Assembly: GCF_007859735.1 (NCBI RefSeq)
Contig: NZ_SIHI01000005.1
Span: forward strand, 47,911 to 111,910
Reading direction: 5' to 3'
DNA length: 64,000 nt
From: Thalassoglobus neptunius
GTDB taxonomy: Bacteria > Planctomycetota > Planctomycetia > Planctomycetales > Planctomycetaceae
The notes under the pieces were generated by a model. That model made no database searches. It had not been told where the DNA came from and saw nothing but the letters and a program-made list of their open reading frames with translations. The translations under genes were made by a program, and so were the position numbers. Shown here one piece after another: positions 27,144 to 37,295 of this stretch; position 1 is the stretch's first letter, and every line of letters starts with the position of its first letter.

Positions 27144-29711
27144 ATGCAACGTGCATGGTTCGCGGCATTTGCTGTGATTTGCCTATTGTTCCAGAACTCC
27201 GCAACGCCTGTTTTGGGGCAAGATGCATTTCCGGGTTTGTTCGAAGTCGAGCAGAAACCTGCCCTCCAGGGATTAGCTCCAAAGGAAGCCACGGTTGAGG
27301 CTGCGCTCCGCCCAACCGACAAGCCGGGTGTCGTTCAATTCGAATTGACGTTAACAATTCCCGAGGGTGCCAACAGCTATTCCCAAAGCAAAGACTTTGC
27401 GAAACCGACAGTCATTAAATTGTCGAATATCAAGGGATGGACCGCTCTCGACGACAAGTTCGCTCCGAAGCCAAAGCCCAAGAAGCAGTTCGACGAACTT
27501 TTCAATAAGGAGGTCGAAAAACTCGTCGGGACAACTGTCTTCTCACGACGGTATCTCGCTCCGCAGGGAACCGACATCCGCAGCGCCCGATTCTCAGGGA
27601 CGATCGATTTTCTACTCTGCGATGCCGGCAGCTGCACGCCGCAATCAGAAAAGTTCGTCGCTGAATTTACTGCGGAGAAGAAATCTGAGTCCGAATCGAA
27701 CGTCTCTGAATTGTTCGCTCCTCCCGGAGAAGTGATCGACGCTCCAACCGTTCAGATTCCATCGGTCACGTCGAACGAAGTCGCCGTCGATGGGCCATTC
27801 AAGTACGGATACGAAATCACTCCGCAGCGTAAGAAACTTGGGGCGATGGAAGGTGACCCCGTTCGCCTTGGTGTCCAGTTGACACCGGCCGATTTCAAGG
27901 TGGGCGACGAAGTGACCTTGTCGCTGCAGATGAAACTTCTCGATGACTGGCACACTTATGGCTTAAAAAAAGCTGAGACTCAAATCGAGCTGCCGACCGT
28001 CATTAAACTCAAAGAAGTTTCTGGTCTGAAAGAGCTGACGGAATTCAAGTCGACACCGGCTCCAGAACCGAAAACGACCGAATTCGGGACCTCAAACGTC
28101 CATGCGGATCATGTGACGTTCAGCAAGACATTCCGAGTCACGAATCCGAGTGAAGTCGGGATTCAGGGGACGATTTCCTATCAGATTTGCAAGACATCCT
28201 GTCTGCCCCCGAATCCCATTTTGTTCTCGCTGGGAACGTTGCAGCTTCCCGCCGATATTGCGAATGCACGTCCGATTCTTGAGTCGGCGATGACGTCAAC
28301 GTCTGAAGCGGAATCTCAGTCTGAAGGCGATTCCAGTGAACAGGTCGCTTCGTCGGAGTCCGAGAGTCCATTGCCTGTCGACGACCTTTTTGCCTCGGAG
28401 ACAGAAGGGGAAATTGAATCCCTCGGGCTGGCGATTCCTCTCGCCTTTCTCGGAGGGCTTTTGTTGAACGTGATGCCGTGTGTTTTGCCCGTCCTGGCGA
28501 TCAAGATTCTGAGTCTTGTTCAACAAGCTGGGGAAAGCCGGTTGCGTGTTCTCTCGCTGAATCTCTCTTACACAGCTGGAGTTCTTCTCGTCTTTCTGAT
28601 TCTTGCGGTCGTCTCCACTGCCATTGGTTGGGGCGGGCAGTTTCAGAATGAGAACTATGTCATTGTGATGACTTTGGTCGTCTTTGCGATGGGGCTCAGC
28701 TTGCTGGGTGTCTTCGAACTTCCGGTTCCGGGGCTGGTTCCTTCTGCCAATGAACACAGCGAAGGACTCGTCGGTGCCTTCAATACCGGGATCATCGCAA
28801 CGTTGCTGGCGACTCCCTGCACCGGGCCGTTTATGGGTGTTGTCATTGCGTTCGCATCGAAGCAACCCACAGCTGTCAACTTTCTGATCTTCGCCACAAT
28901 GGGACTCGGAATGGCCTCCCCGTATGTCCTCGCCGGGTTCTTTCCCCGCATCGTCAACTGGCTTCCCAAGCCTGGAATGTGGATGGTGCGGTTCAAGCAG
29001 TTCTCTGGCTTCGTCCTGATGGGAACAGTCATCTGGCTGATGGCGACATCGCTAGGTCCTTCCTATCACATTCCTGTTTTGATCCTCCTGCTGGGAGTCG
29101 CTCTGCTCTTGTGGATGGTGGGACTTGCTCCCGCTTCCGGAAAGGCAATCTGGGGAAAGCCGTTGTTGACTGCTGTTCTCGTTGCCGGTCCTGTGATCGC
29201 GGCCGGGTTCTATGGAATGCCGTCTTCGGAGATGCTTGCTGAGCAGAATCAGGAGCAGGGAGAGAACAACCGATCGGATGTGCCTGTCGGAATCGATGAG
29301 ATGCCGTGGGAAACGTTCTCCGAAGAACGCATGGTTGAACTGCGGCAACAGGGAGTGCCGATGTTGATCGACTTCACCGCCGACTGGTGCAACGTCTGCA
29401 AACAGAATGAGCTGTGGGCGCTGAATCGAACTGAGACCGTCGAATTCGTTCGGAAACACGGTGTCGTTCCAATGGTCGCCGACTTCACGCGAGAGGATCC
29501 GGAGATCAGAAAGTGGCTCGAACGCTTCGGTGTTGTCAGTGTCCCGTTGACGGTAATCTTCCCGGCTGACGTCAATGAAAAGGCTGTCGCCATTCCCGGA
29601 CCGTACACGATGGATGGAATCATCAGCCGACTTGAAAAAGCGGTCACCAGCTCTGACGAGAACGTGAATTCAGAGAAAGTTTCGATGAAGAGCGACGACA
29701 GCGCTCTTTAG
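27144..29711 (+). CDS. dsbD: Thiol:disulfide interchange protein DsbD-like
   Basis: An 855-residue inner-membrane protein that carries reducing power from cytoplasmic thioredoxin to the periplasm, for example for cytochrome c maturation. A signal peptide (residues 1-25, SATPVLGQ) is followed by two DsbD-alpha-like domains. Each has a cysteine pair (LLCDAGSCTPQ near 160 and YQICKTSCLPPN near 350). The membrane domain (about 425-690) holds the redox cysteines NVMPCVLPVLAIK and ATPCTGPF. The C-terminal thioredoxin-like domain has DWCNVCK near 749. An upstream ATG at 27093 is in frame, but 27144 places the signal peptide at the N-terminus. Cytochrome-c-like proteins such as the DUF1553 protein could be clients. 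Confidence 0.9.
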   Translation: MQRAWFAAFAVICLLFQNSATPVLGQDAFPGLFEVEQKPALQGLAPKEATVEAALRPTDKPGVVQFELTLTIPEGANSYSQSKDFAKPTVIKLSNIKGWTALDDKFAPKPKPKKQFDELFNKEVEKLVGTTVFSRRYLAPQGTDIRSARFSGTIDFLLCDAGSCTPQSEKFVAEFTAEKKSESESNVSELFAPPGEVIDAPTVQIPSVTSNEVAVDGPFKYGYEITPQRKKLGAMEGDPVRLGVQLTPADFKVGDEVTLSLQMKLLDDWHTYGLKKAETQIELPTVIKLKEVSGLKELTEFKSTPAPEPKTTEFGTSNVHADHVTFSKTFRVTNPSEVGIQGTISYQICKTSCLPPNPILFSLGTLQLPADIANARPILESAMTSTSEAESQSEGDSSEQVASSESESPLPVDDLFASETEGEIESLGLAIPLAFLGGLLLNVMPCVLPVLAIKILSLVQQAGESRLRVLSLNLSYTAGVLLVFLILAVVSTAIGWGGQFQNENYVIVMTLVVFAMGLSLLGVFELPVPGLVPSANEHSEGLVGAFNTGIIATLLATPCTGPFMGVVIAFASKQPTAVNFLIFATMGLGMASPYVLAGFFPRIVNWLPKPGMWMVRFKQFSGFVLMGTVIWLMATSLGPSYHIPVLILLLGVALLLWMVGLAPASGKAIWGKPLLTAVLVAGPVIAAGFYGMPSSEMLAEQNQEQGENNRSDVPVGIDEMPWETFSEERMVELRQQGVPMLIDFTADWCNVCKQNELWALNRTETVEFVRKHGVVPMVADFTREDPEIRKWLERFGVVSVPLTVIFPADVNEKAVAIPGPYTMDGIISRLEKAVTSSDENVNSEKVSMKSDDSAL

Positions 29712-29925
29712 AAATCGCGATCAGACCAGAGCGACTCATCCACGATCTCCGGAATCACTCAATCTCAACAGTTTGAGGATCGATTCCGAGAGCTTCACTC
29801 GGCACGCTGTTCGAAAGTCGCCATTCTCGAACAGCGTTGGCGAGGTCTCCGGCTTTATTCATGGGGAACGAGACTCTAAACTCCTCCGAAAGTGTTTCTC
29901 CGGAGTCTGGTTGCGGAAGAGTTCA

Positions 29926-30831
29926 TTGCCTGAGTCGCTGCGCCTCAATGGGGTCGAAATCGCTGACACGTTCGCCGAAGCGTTCCTGATGAAGGGAACT
30001 CGGGTGATCGTGACCGCCCACAACGAAAAGTGGGCGCACATCGCAGCCGCGGAAATGGCAGGCAATGCGACGAGTGTGATCGCGTGTGATTGTGAAACAG
30101 CTCTCGAAGCGACGCTTCTCCCTGATGAGTCTCCCGACGGTCGTCCGGGAGTTTCACTTCTCGTCTTTGCATTCGATCGAGATTCGCTCGCCAAAGCAGT
30201 GCAAGGTCGAGTGGGGCAATGCGTGCTGACAACTCCGACATCCGCGTGTTTCAATGGAGTTTCGGACTGTCCAAAGGATAAAAAGATCTCAGTCGGCGGG
30301 GCGCTTCGCTATTTTGGCGATGGGTTACAGTTCTCGAAGAAGCTCGGGAATCGTCGCTTCTGGAGAATTCCGACGATGGATGGGGAATTTCTCTGCGAAG
30401 ACACCTTCGGAACAGTGACCGGTGTCGGCGGCGGAAACCTCATTATTCTGGGCGAAACACAAGCTTCCGCTCTCGCTTCCGCTGAGGCAGCCGTGGAGGC
30501 AGTCTCGACCGTTCCCGATGTGATTCTTCCCTTTCCCGGGGGGATTGTTCGATCAGGAAGCAAGGTCGGATCGAAGTATCCCAAGCTGCGAGCCAGTACC
30601 AACGACGCCTATTGCCCCACTCTTCGCCCACTTGTTGAATCCAACCTCCCCGAAAATTGCCAGTGTGTCTACGAGCTTGTGATCGATGGATTGAGTTTTG
30701 ATTCCGTTCAGGCTGCGATGCGGGTCGGAATCAATGCTGCGACACAAGTGCCCGGAATCCTGCGAATCACAGCAGGAAACTACGGCGGGAAACTTGGCAA
30801 ACACCACTTTCATCTCCGCGAACTCCTGTAA
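29926..30831 (+). CDS. fhcD: Formylmethanofuran-tetrahydromethanopterin formyltransferase
   Basis: This enzyme moves a formyl group between formyl-methanofuran and tetrahydromethanopterin in the H4MPT-linked C1 pathway, which Planctomycetes use for formaldehyde handling. The family opening RLNGVEIADTFAEAF is followed by KGTRVIVTAHNEKWAHIAA, TPTSACFNG near 105 and a C-terminal GNYGGKLGKHHFHLREL. The longest open frame begins at 29773, but known proteins begin about six residues before LNGVEI. I place the start at the TTG at 29926, preceded by GCGGAAGAG, which gives 302 residues, the family length. A TTG at 29911 is an alternative. No other pathway gene is nearby. Confidence 0.9.
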   Translation: MPESLRLNGVEIADTFAEAFLMKGTRVIVTAHNEKWAHIAAAEMAGNATSVIACDCETALEATLLPDESPDGRPGVSLLVFAFDRDSLAKAVQGRVGQCVLTTPTSACFNGVSDCPKDKKISVGGALRYFGDGLQFSKKLGNRRFWRIPTMDGEFLCEDTFGTVTGVGGGNLIILGETQASALASAEAAVEAVSTVPDVILPFPGGIVRSGSKVGSKYPKLRASTNDAYCPTLRPLVESNLPENCQCVYELVIDGLSFDSVQAAMRVGINAATQVPGILRITAGNYGGKLGKHHFHLRELL

Positions 30832-30863
30832 CCACAGGATCGCCCAGACATTCAGAGCCCACC

Positions 30864-32792
30864 TTGCCTACTTCCTCCCAATCGAACTTCCAACTCTTCG
30901 CGCTGATCACTTTGACCACATTTCTGGGAGTGATCACTGCGCGACTCGTCGCCACTGCACCTCTCAAGAGCGCGAATGATCGGTCGAGATGGTGCACGGT
31001 TTATTCGATCGTCGAGAAGAATACCTATCAGATCGACGAAATCCGGAAGCAGTCGGGATGGGATACCATCGATCTCGTCAAACACGATGGTCATTTTTAC
31101 TCGACGAAACCTCCGCTTCTCCCACGGATTGTGGCTGAGGTCTATCGATCGGTGAAGGCGATCACCGGACTGACGCTGCTCAAGAATTCGGAAGCAGTGA
31201 CGAGGATCATTCTCTTCTTCATCAACATCCTCCCGATGACGATTGCCTTATGGATGATGTTCGGGCTGATCCAGCGACATTGCGAAAACGCATTCGGACA
31301 GTACTTCCTCGCCGCTGCGATGACCTGGGCCACGTTACTTGTCCCCTTTTTGACCGTCTTCAACAATCACACTGTGGGGGCATCGTTTCTCATTTACTCG
31401 CTGGTTATGGGGATCTCCATTCTGGCTGAGGAGAAGGTGGCGAGTTGGCGATTCGCGGTCTGCGGACTGACCGCAGCATTCGCTGTTTGCAACGAACTCC
31501 CTGCTGCTGCTTACGGGCTGGTGCTGTTCTTTCTGCTCGTCCGGAAGTATCCACGTCAGACATGGTCAATCTTTGTTCCGGCAGCACTCGTTCCGATCGG
31601 GCTGTTCATGCTGACGAACTATCACGCGACCGGCGGATGGAAACCGTTTTACATGTACTACGGGACAGAGAAGTACCGCTTCATTCATGAAGGCAAACCA
31701 AGTTACTGGATGAATCCACAAGGCATTGATCAGGCGAAAGAATCTCCGCTGACTTACTTCCTGCATTGCACCGTCGGGCATCATGGAATTTTGTCATTGA
31801 CCCCTGTTTTCGTTCTGACTGTTCTGAGCTGGCTCTCGGTCGGCTTGTGGTGGAAGAACTCTCTTCGCAGCATTCACATCGCTGGGATCATGCTGACAGC
31901 GATAGTGCTCGGCTTCTACATGACAAAGACAGACAACTACAACTACGGAGGAGTGAGCGTCGCTTTGAGATGGATGTTGTGGCTCATTCCGTTTTGGATT
32001 CTGGCTGTGCTTCCGCTCATGAACCGGTTCGGAATGAATCGGCTGTTCCGCGGTGTCTGTTTGATTCTTCTACTCCCCTCACTCTTTTCAGCGTGGTATC
32101 CAGCCGATGCTCCGTGGACACAACCCTGGATTTTTCAAGTGATGGAATCGAAAGGGTGGATCGACTATTCAACACCGCGACCGAAGTTCGCCCACAAGCA
32201 TTATTCCTGGATTGGCGATGTCCCCACGGGAGATCGCGACGAGAGTTACTGGGCGGAGTTCTCCACCGTCACAACAGACGGAGTCACGCGAACGCTGCGG
32301 GTGGAAGATGGAGGGCCGGCGGAGGATGATTGGCGAGTTGTTCGCGTCACTTTGGACGGAGAGGAAACCGAATACTTGGTCCATCGACCCACGATGTTGA
32401 AAGGGCTTCCTCCCGCTGAGTACATCAAAACCCGAGACGGAGAACCGCTCACTGAAGATCAGCTCAAGTTCTTTTACGGAGTTCCCAAACGTCGAGCTTA
32501 TGCCAGTTCGCGGATTCGATACATCGACAACGACCTGAGAACCGATGCCATTCAATCCCACATTGGCTACACCTATGTCGATGTCGAACAGCCAGACGGA
32601 GCACGCAGACGTTTTCAGCGTGATGTCTGGTTCTCTCAAGAAATCCCGTTTGGTGTCTTCCAGTGGGAAGATCGAGTCAGCGATCCTGCCACGAGAGCCC
32701 CGTTCAGTCGGGCGACCTGGAAGTTAACCAGCGTTGGGGAGTTCTTCCCTCGAGACGGAGAAAAGGAGCCGCAGTCGTCGAACCCGGAATAA
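30864..32792 (+). CDS. Multi-pass membrane protein, possible GT-C glycosyltransferase
   Basis: A 642-residue membrane protein that starts with TTG 32 bases after the formyltransferase gene. It has about ten hydrophobic segments between residues 10 and 420 and a soluble C-terminal domain of about 210 residues. The first loop contains DTIDLVKHDGHFYSTKPPLLP. The HxGHFYSxKPPLLP-type pattern is reminiscent of GT-C membrane glycosyltransferases and related planctomycete membrane proteins of unknown function. The C-terminal domain (TLRVEDGGPAEDDW, TRDGEPLTEDQLK) has no match I can name. A role in lipid-linked or protein glycosylation is only a possibility. Confidence 0.65.
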   Translation: MPTSSQSNFQLFALITLTTFLGVITARLVATAPLKSANDRSRWCTVYSIVEKNTYQIDEIRKQSGWDTIDLVKHDGHFYSTKPPLLPRIVAEVYRSVKAITGLTLLKNSEAVTRIILFFINILPMTIALWMMFGLIQRHCENAFGQYFLAAAMTWATLLVPFLTVFNNHTVGASFLIYSLVMGISILAEEKVASWRFAVCGLTAAFAVCNELPAAAYGLVLFFLLVRKYPRQTWSIFVPAALVPIGLFMLTNYHATGGWKPFYMYYGTEKYRFIHEGKPSYWMNPQGIDQAKESPLTYFLHCTVGHHGILSLTPVFVLTVLSWLSVGLWWKNSLRSIHIAGIMLTAIVLGFYMTKTDNYNYGGVSVALRWMLWLIPFWILAVLPLMNRFGMNRLFRGVCLILLLPSLFSAWYPADAPWTQPWIFQVMESKGWIDYSTPRPKFAHKHYSWIGDVPTGDRDESYWAEFSTVTTDGVTRTLRVEDGGPAEDDWRVVRVTLDGEETEYLVHRPTMLKGLPPAEYIKTRDGEPLTEDQLKFFYGVPKRRAYASSRIRYIDNDLRTDAIQSHIGYTYVDVEQPDGARRRFQRDVWFSQEIPFGVFQWEDRVSDPATRAPFSRATWKLTSVGEFFPRDGEKEPQSSNPE

Positions 32793-32852
32793 AGACGGGC
32801 GGTGGATGTCAAACGACGGGGAATGGGAGTCGAACGACGGAGAGTTTGTGTC

Positions 32853-34001
32853 TTACTGGGAGACTTCGCTTCGCGGATACGATCCGAGAACTTCCAGTCG
32901 GACAGCTTTCTTCTCAAGAAGTGTCAGAGCCTTCTTGATTTTCGCGTCCTTTGAATGTCCTTCGAAGTCGAGGAAGAAGAGGTAGCCAGTTTCCGGTCCT
33001 CGCAGCGGGAACGATTCAATCCATGTCAGATTGATCTTGTTCAACTTGAAGGCGTTGAGCGCGTCGGTCAACGAGCCGGGTGAGTGAGGAATCTGAAGGA
33101 GCAAAGCTGTGCGGTCACGTCCGGTTGGCTTTGTTTCCTGATCGCCGATGATGGCGAAGCGTGTGACGTTGTGGGCATTGTCTTCAATCGACTCCGCCAC
33201 AATTTCCAAACCGTATTGGACAGCTGCCTGCCGACTGGCAATGGCTGCGGCACCGGGCTTCGTTTGGGCGAGTGCTGCGGCGGTGGACGTGCTGGTCACA
33301 TCGTAAAGCTTCGCTTGCGGCATGCTTCGTGCGAGCCAGTCACGGCATTGGGACAGGGCCTGCGGCTTGCTGTAAATCTCGGAGATTTCGCTGCGGGGCG
33401 AACGAGACAGAAGATTGTGGTGCACTTCGATTTGCACTTCGCCGCAAATCCGCAATGGTAGCCGCGTGAACATGTCGAGAGTATCGACGATGCGGCCATC
33501 CGTGCTGTTTTCAATGGGGACGATTCCGTACTCCGCGTGCCCCTTGTTGACTTCTTCGAAGACCGAAGCGATGGAGTTGACCGGGATGAGGACCGCTGTT
33601 CGTCCAAATTTTTCGAGAGCGGCGAGATGCGTAAAGCTAAACTGAGGGCCGAGATAAGCGATTCGGACTTCTTTAACCTGTTCGCGTGCTGAGCTGAGAA
33701 TCTCTCGGAAGATACTTTTGAGGACGTCCCGATTGACTGGACCTTTGTTAAATCCTTCCAGCCGCTCCCAGAGTTCGCGTTCCAGATCGGGATCGAACCA
33801 GATATCTCGTCGGTCAGTCAGCCCCTGAAGTTCTGAAATCGTCAGTTTGAGCCGCTCGTTGATGAGCTTGACCAACTCTCGGTCAATTGTTTTGAGTTGT
33901 GCGGCCGGACTTGGAGTCCGCGACTTTGACGCACTTGCTCCTGAAGAAGAGGATTTGGTCGCCGCCGAGCGGGACTTGCGAGTGGTCGATTTCTTAGCCA
34001 T
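32853..34001 (-). CDS. pheA: Chorismate mutase / prephenate dehydratase PheA
   Basis: A bifunctional enzyme of phenylalanine synthesis: chorismate to prephenate, then prephenate to phenylpyruvate. The 382-residue protein has a Ser/Lys-rich N-terminus (1-32) and an AroQ-type chorismate mutase helix bundle (about 33-110, [15 protein letters not shown]). The dehydratase domain (about 113-295) has [32 protein letters not shown] and VTRFAIIGD. An ACT regulatory domain follows (about 303-380, [14 protein letters not shown]). The Phe-binding motif is IESFP where E. coli has ESRP, which may alter feedback control. It is followed by convergent genes and appears to be transcribed alone. Confidence 0.93.
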   Translation of the reverse strand: MAKKSTTRKSRSAATKSSSSGASASKSRTPSPAAQLKTIDRELVKLINERLKLTISELQGLTDRRDIWFDPDLERELWERLEGFNKGPVNRDVLKSIFREILSSAREQVKEVRIAYLGPQFSFTHLAALEKFGRTAVLIPVNSIASVFEEVNKGHAEYGIVPIENSTDGRIVDTLDMFTRLPLRICGEVQIEVHHNLLSRSPRSEISEIYSKPQALSQCRDWLARSMPQAKLYDVTSTSTAAALAQTKPGAAAIASRQAAVQYGLEIVAESIEDNAHNVTRFAIIGDQETKPTGRDRTALLLQIPHSPGSLTDALNAFKLNKINLTWIESFPLRGPETGYLFFLDFEGHSKDAKIKKALTLLEKKAVRLEVLGSYPRSEVSQ

Positions 34002-34394
34002 CGGATGCAGTCAAACAAAAGGTTGTGTGTACGCTTGAACAACAAGCGGTGCATCCGTGCGCCCCAGATTGGTCTTAAGTCTTTGAAATCAATGCCAAAG
34101 GATCTCAGTTTTTAATGGGCGCTATCATGAATGTCAAGCATCGGAGTTCATTGAATGACATTGATGTCTTCGACGTAAGTGATAACAGTGAAATGGGTTA
34201 AGTTTCATTTCTCGTTCAGATTTCCCGTCGGGCGTCGATGTGTTTGGAATCGTGAACACGCAGAATCTCTCTATTCTAACCGGGCGAACAGGTTTTCCTT
34301 GGTTTCCTAAAATCTCCGTGTTGTCAGGAACAGGGAGATTAAAGAGCGAAACGCAGTGACTTGCGGGGGCATTCAGGAGTGTGGTGTGCGTCTC
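34002..34394. other. Intergenic region, no gene seen
   Basis: These 393 bases lie upstream of pheA and downstream of the GspF-like gene on the same strand. I see no open frame of note. The stretch is AT-richer near 34085-34230 and probably carries the pheA promoter. Nothing else stands out. Confidence 0.4.
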
Positions 34395-35438
34395 TCAGGA
34401 CATTTGGAGTGCATCGTTGATCAGGCCGACGTACCACAGAACAACCCGGAAAATGACAAAAATGATGAACGCAGCGACCATCGTCCAGATGGCCCACCCG
34501 ACAGCTTCGGTGAGTGATTGCAAGCTGCGTTTGGCGTTCTCTTCGAAATGTGGGCTGAGGCGGTTGAGTGCTTCGGGCACGGTGCCTGCTGTTTCCGCCA
34601 CGTCGACCGTCTGAATGAAGTCCTCCGGAAACAACTGTGCCGCATCGAGGGCAGTGGTCAGTGACTCCCCATTGTTGATGTCACGAATGACTTGATCGGT
34701 GCTCGAAATGAATGCCCCGTTGGAAGTCGCTCGCATGCTGGAGTCGAGACTCGGATCGATGGGCATTCCCGCGTTCTGGGTGAGATGAAACGCCCAGGAG
34801 AATCGTGCGATCGCAAAGTCTTGCATGCACCGACCGACGACGGGAATCCGCATCAGAGTGCGATGCATCGACTTTTTCCCGCCAAGGCTGCGGTTTAGAA
34901 TCTGATAAGTCAAGAAAACCGCCACCGCGCCCATCGCCCAAAAGCTGAGCCATTTGAGGGCTCCCGAGACACCGACAAGTCCCCAGCCCAGAATGTCGAG
35001 CTGCATTCCACTCGATTCGGCAATCCAGCCCAGAATTGTGATCAGTCCGGCGACGACGACGATCGCAATCACCAGTTGAATCATGGATGGAGTGATTTGC
35101 GAGACGAAGTTTTTTCGCAAGCGAACACTGTTTTCGTAGTGAACGGCCAAAGCTCTCAATACTTCGGGCAACGAGCCTGTCTGCTCGCCGACTTGAATCA
35201 TGTCGCTGAACAGATCGGGGAAATAGTCTCCATGAGATTCGACCGCTGTGGCGATATCTGTTCCCGATTTGACTTGATTCAGGATGTCGTCAAGGATGAC
35301 CCGGAAGCTTCCGGAAGTTCGTCGACTCGCTGACTGGATTGCTCGAACAACATCGATCCCCGATTCAAGAGAGGTTCCAAGTGACCGGCAGAAGAGCGCC
35401 AGTTGTTTCTGTGACGCGGCTGCGGAAAACAGGCTCAC
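34395..35438 (-). CDS. Type II secretion / type IV pilus GspF/PilC-like membrane protein
   Basis: A 347-residue inner-membrane platform protein of the T2SS F family. Two repeated T2SSF domains are seen, about residues 1-140 and 200-330, each with an alpha-helical bundle. The first has LGTSLESGIDVVRAIQ and SDMIQVGEQTGSLPEVL, the second has LTQNAGMPIDPSL and TVDVAETAGTVPEAL. Membrane helices lie about 140-160, 175-195 and 315-340. I choose the GTG at 35438 because GAGGAG stands 7 bases before it and the N-terminus then matches the family; a longer in-frame start at 35534 lacks such a site. No ATPase, pilin or secretin gene is adjacent. It could work with pseudopilins such as the DUF1559 protein. 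Confidence 0.85.
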   Translation of the reverse strand: MSLFSAAASQKQLALFCRSLGTSLESGIDVVRAIQSASRRTSGSFRVILDDILNQVKSGTDIATAVESHGDYFPDLFSDMIQVGEQTGSLPEVLRALAVHYENSVRLRKNFVSQITPSMIQLVIAIVVVAGLITILGWIAESSGMQLDILGWGLVGVSGALKWLSFWAMGAVAVFLTYQILNRSLGGKKSMHRTLMRIPVVGRCMQDFAIARFSWAFHLTQNAGMPIDPSLDSSMRATSNGAFISSTDQVIRDINNGESLTTALDAAQLFPEDFIQTVDVAETAGTVPEALNRLSPHFEENAKRSLQSLTEAVGWAIWTMVAAFIIFVIFRVVLWYVGLINDALQMS

Positions 35439-36001
35439 GATGGGGCTCCTCGTTTGGGAATGATTGAGTGATCGATGACGAGTTCGGCAAACCTCAGAAT
35501 TTGTCTGGTCGAGGAGGTTGCCTCGAATTTGCAAAGGTCTTCCGCTTTTCTATGATTGCGAAAGTCGATTAACAATCAATTACGTCGCTGGAAAGAGTTT
35601 GTTTGTTTTTCGGGAAACTTTTCCGGGGATCAACGTTCCAGCAGGGAATTCGTTCCCGCGTTTGGTACAGACTGACTGGATTTGTTCCCGTCGATCGATC
35701 CTTCGTTGCGACTTCCGTTTGAATCCATCCTTTATTTCCCCATTGTCTGGTTTCGCTGGCTCAATCCTTCGGTTTCAGCGATATTGTTGGTCAACGTCCG
35801 TGGTCGACCGTTGTGAGCACTTCACGGAAGAGATTCCAATCCTCTCAATGTGCGAGTGAGAAATCGACCGGGACGAAGTGAACAACCAAATAAGAAGAAC
35901 AGACTGACGAACCTTCCGGCGAACACTTTCGAGCAGGCATGAGGCTCGGTTCGCTCTGAGATTCGAATTCGTTTTTGATATGCACTTGTCAGGAGAGAGT
36001 T
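35439..36001. other. Intergenic region between divergent genes
   Basis: This 563-base region lies between the GspF-like gene and the adenylate-forming enzyme gene, which diverge. It contains no open frame with a reasonable start. It is T-rich around 35575-35630 (TTGTTTGTTTTTCGGG) and ends with the ribosome-binding site AGGAGAGAG of the next gene. Two divergent promoters are expected here. Confidence 0.4.
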
Positions 36002-37099
36002 TTGAGCGATCAACTTGAACAACTTTGCAGCGATGCCCGGAAGGCACTTGATGAACAGGCTGTTCGAATCGTGCAACTGCATTTCGATCCTGAGCTTGGA
36101 GCTCCCTACTGGCTCGAAAAAGCGAAGGAGCTCGACTTCAATCCGTTGACGGATGTGAAGTGTTTCGACGATCTCAACAAGTTCCCGCTGTTCGAAGATG
36201 ATGCGTTGAGGGGCGGACCTGTCCAGCGATTCCTCCCCAAGAAGTGGCACGGAGACCACAAATATACTTTCGAGACTGGCGGGACGACCGGAGTTCCGAA
36301 GTCCCGTTGTGTCGTTCGAGATCATTTCATCGACTACGAGGAATTCTCGAAGACCCTCAGCGACGAAGATTTTCCGCCGGGATCCAACTGGCTCATGCTA
36401 GGGCCGTCAGGACCTCGACGCTTGCGACTGGCTGTCGAGCATCTTTGTCAGGTCCGTGGAGGGATCTGCTTCTGTGTGGATCTTGATCCTCGCTGGGTTG
36501 TGAAGCTCTTGAAGAAGGGTGACGTTGAAGGCGCGAAAGCTTATGCCGATCACGTCATCGATCAGGCTTACACCGTGCTGACAGCTGGTCACGACATTAA
36601 GTGTATGTTCTCCACTCCGAAGCTCCTCGAAGCATTGGCCATGCGACTCTTGGACGAAGGGACGAGCATCGCCGAGATTGGCATCAAGGGGATTTTCGCT
36701 GGGGGAACAGAGTTCACTCCTCAGTGGTATCGATTCTGCAAGGAAGAACTCCTCGGCCCCGATGTCTTCATCACACCGACTTACGGAAATACGTTGATGG
36801 GGCTGGCCTGCGGAAAGCCGTTTGATCCAGCAGACGACTACAAGATCACCTATTACGCCCCACAACCTCGGGCGGCGATTCAAGTGGTCGACTTCGACGA
36901 CTATTCAAAAGTGGTCGACTACGGAGCCACTGGTCGCGTGAAGCTGACAACCTTGACCGAAGAACTCTTCATTCCCGGATTCATGGAACGAGATGAAGGA
37001 GAACGCGAGAAGCCGCATCCGAAGTATCCATGGGATGGAATCAGCGGAACCCGGCCGTTCCATGTCTTCGCCAAGAAGACGACCGTCGGCGTGTACTAA
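36002..37099 (+). CDS. Adenylate-forming enzyme, PaaK/coenzyme F390 synthetase-like
   Basis: A 365-residue AMP-binding enzyme. The ATP-binding loop TFETGGTTGVPKSR (near residue 92) has the sequence typical of acyl-adenylate-forming enzymes. SNWLMLGPSGPRRL near 128, KGIFAGGTEFTP near 230 and TPTYGNTLMGLACG near 259 follow, as in phenylacetate-CoA ligase and coenzyme F390 synthetase relatives. The small C-terminal domain is short, so it may only activate or adenylate its substrate. TTG at 36002 is favoured because AGGAGAGAG ends just before it; TTG at 35975 is also in frame. The substrate is not evident, and the neighbouring unknown protein gives no clue. Confidence 0.75.
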   Translation: MSDQLEQLCSDARKALDEQAVRIVQLHFDPELGAPYWLEKAKELDFNPLTDVKCFDDLNKFPLFEDDALRGGPVQRFLPKKWHGDHKYTFETGGTTGVPKSRCVVRDHFIDYEEFSKTLSDEDFPPGSNWLMLGPSGPRRLRLAVEHLCQVRGGICFCVDLDPRWVVKLLKKGDVEGAKAYADHVIDQAYTVLTAGHDIKCMFSTPKLLEALAMRLLDEGTSIAEIGIKGIFAGGTEFTPQWYRFCKEELLGPDVFITPTYGNTLMGLACGKPFDPADDYKITYYAPQPRAAIQVVDFDDYSKVVDYGATGRVKLTTLTEELFIPGFMERDEGEREKPHPKYPWDGISGTRPFHVFAKKTTVGVY

Positions 37100-37295
37100 G
37101 AATGACGTGAGGATTTCTCGACGGAGTTGTTCGGTGAATCTCTGTTCGTCAGGTAAGTGTTGAAACGACTTCAGTTTGGCGAAAACGTTCCCTCACAAGT
37201 CGATGAACGCAGCGGACTTGTCGGAAGATTCCGGCCGGTGAGCCACTGCGTTGATTCGGTTGTCACCACTTGATCGGCCAGCCGGAGAAGAGCGG

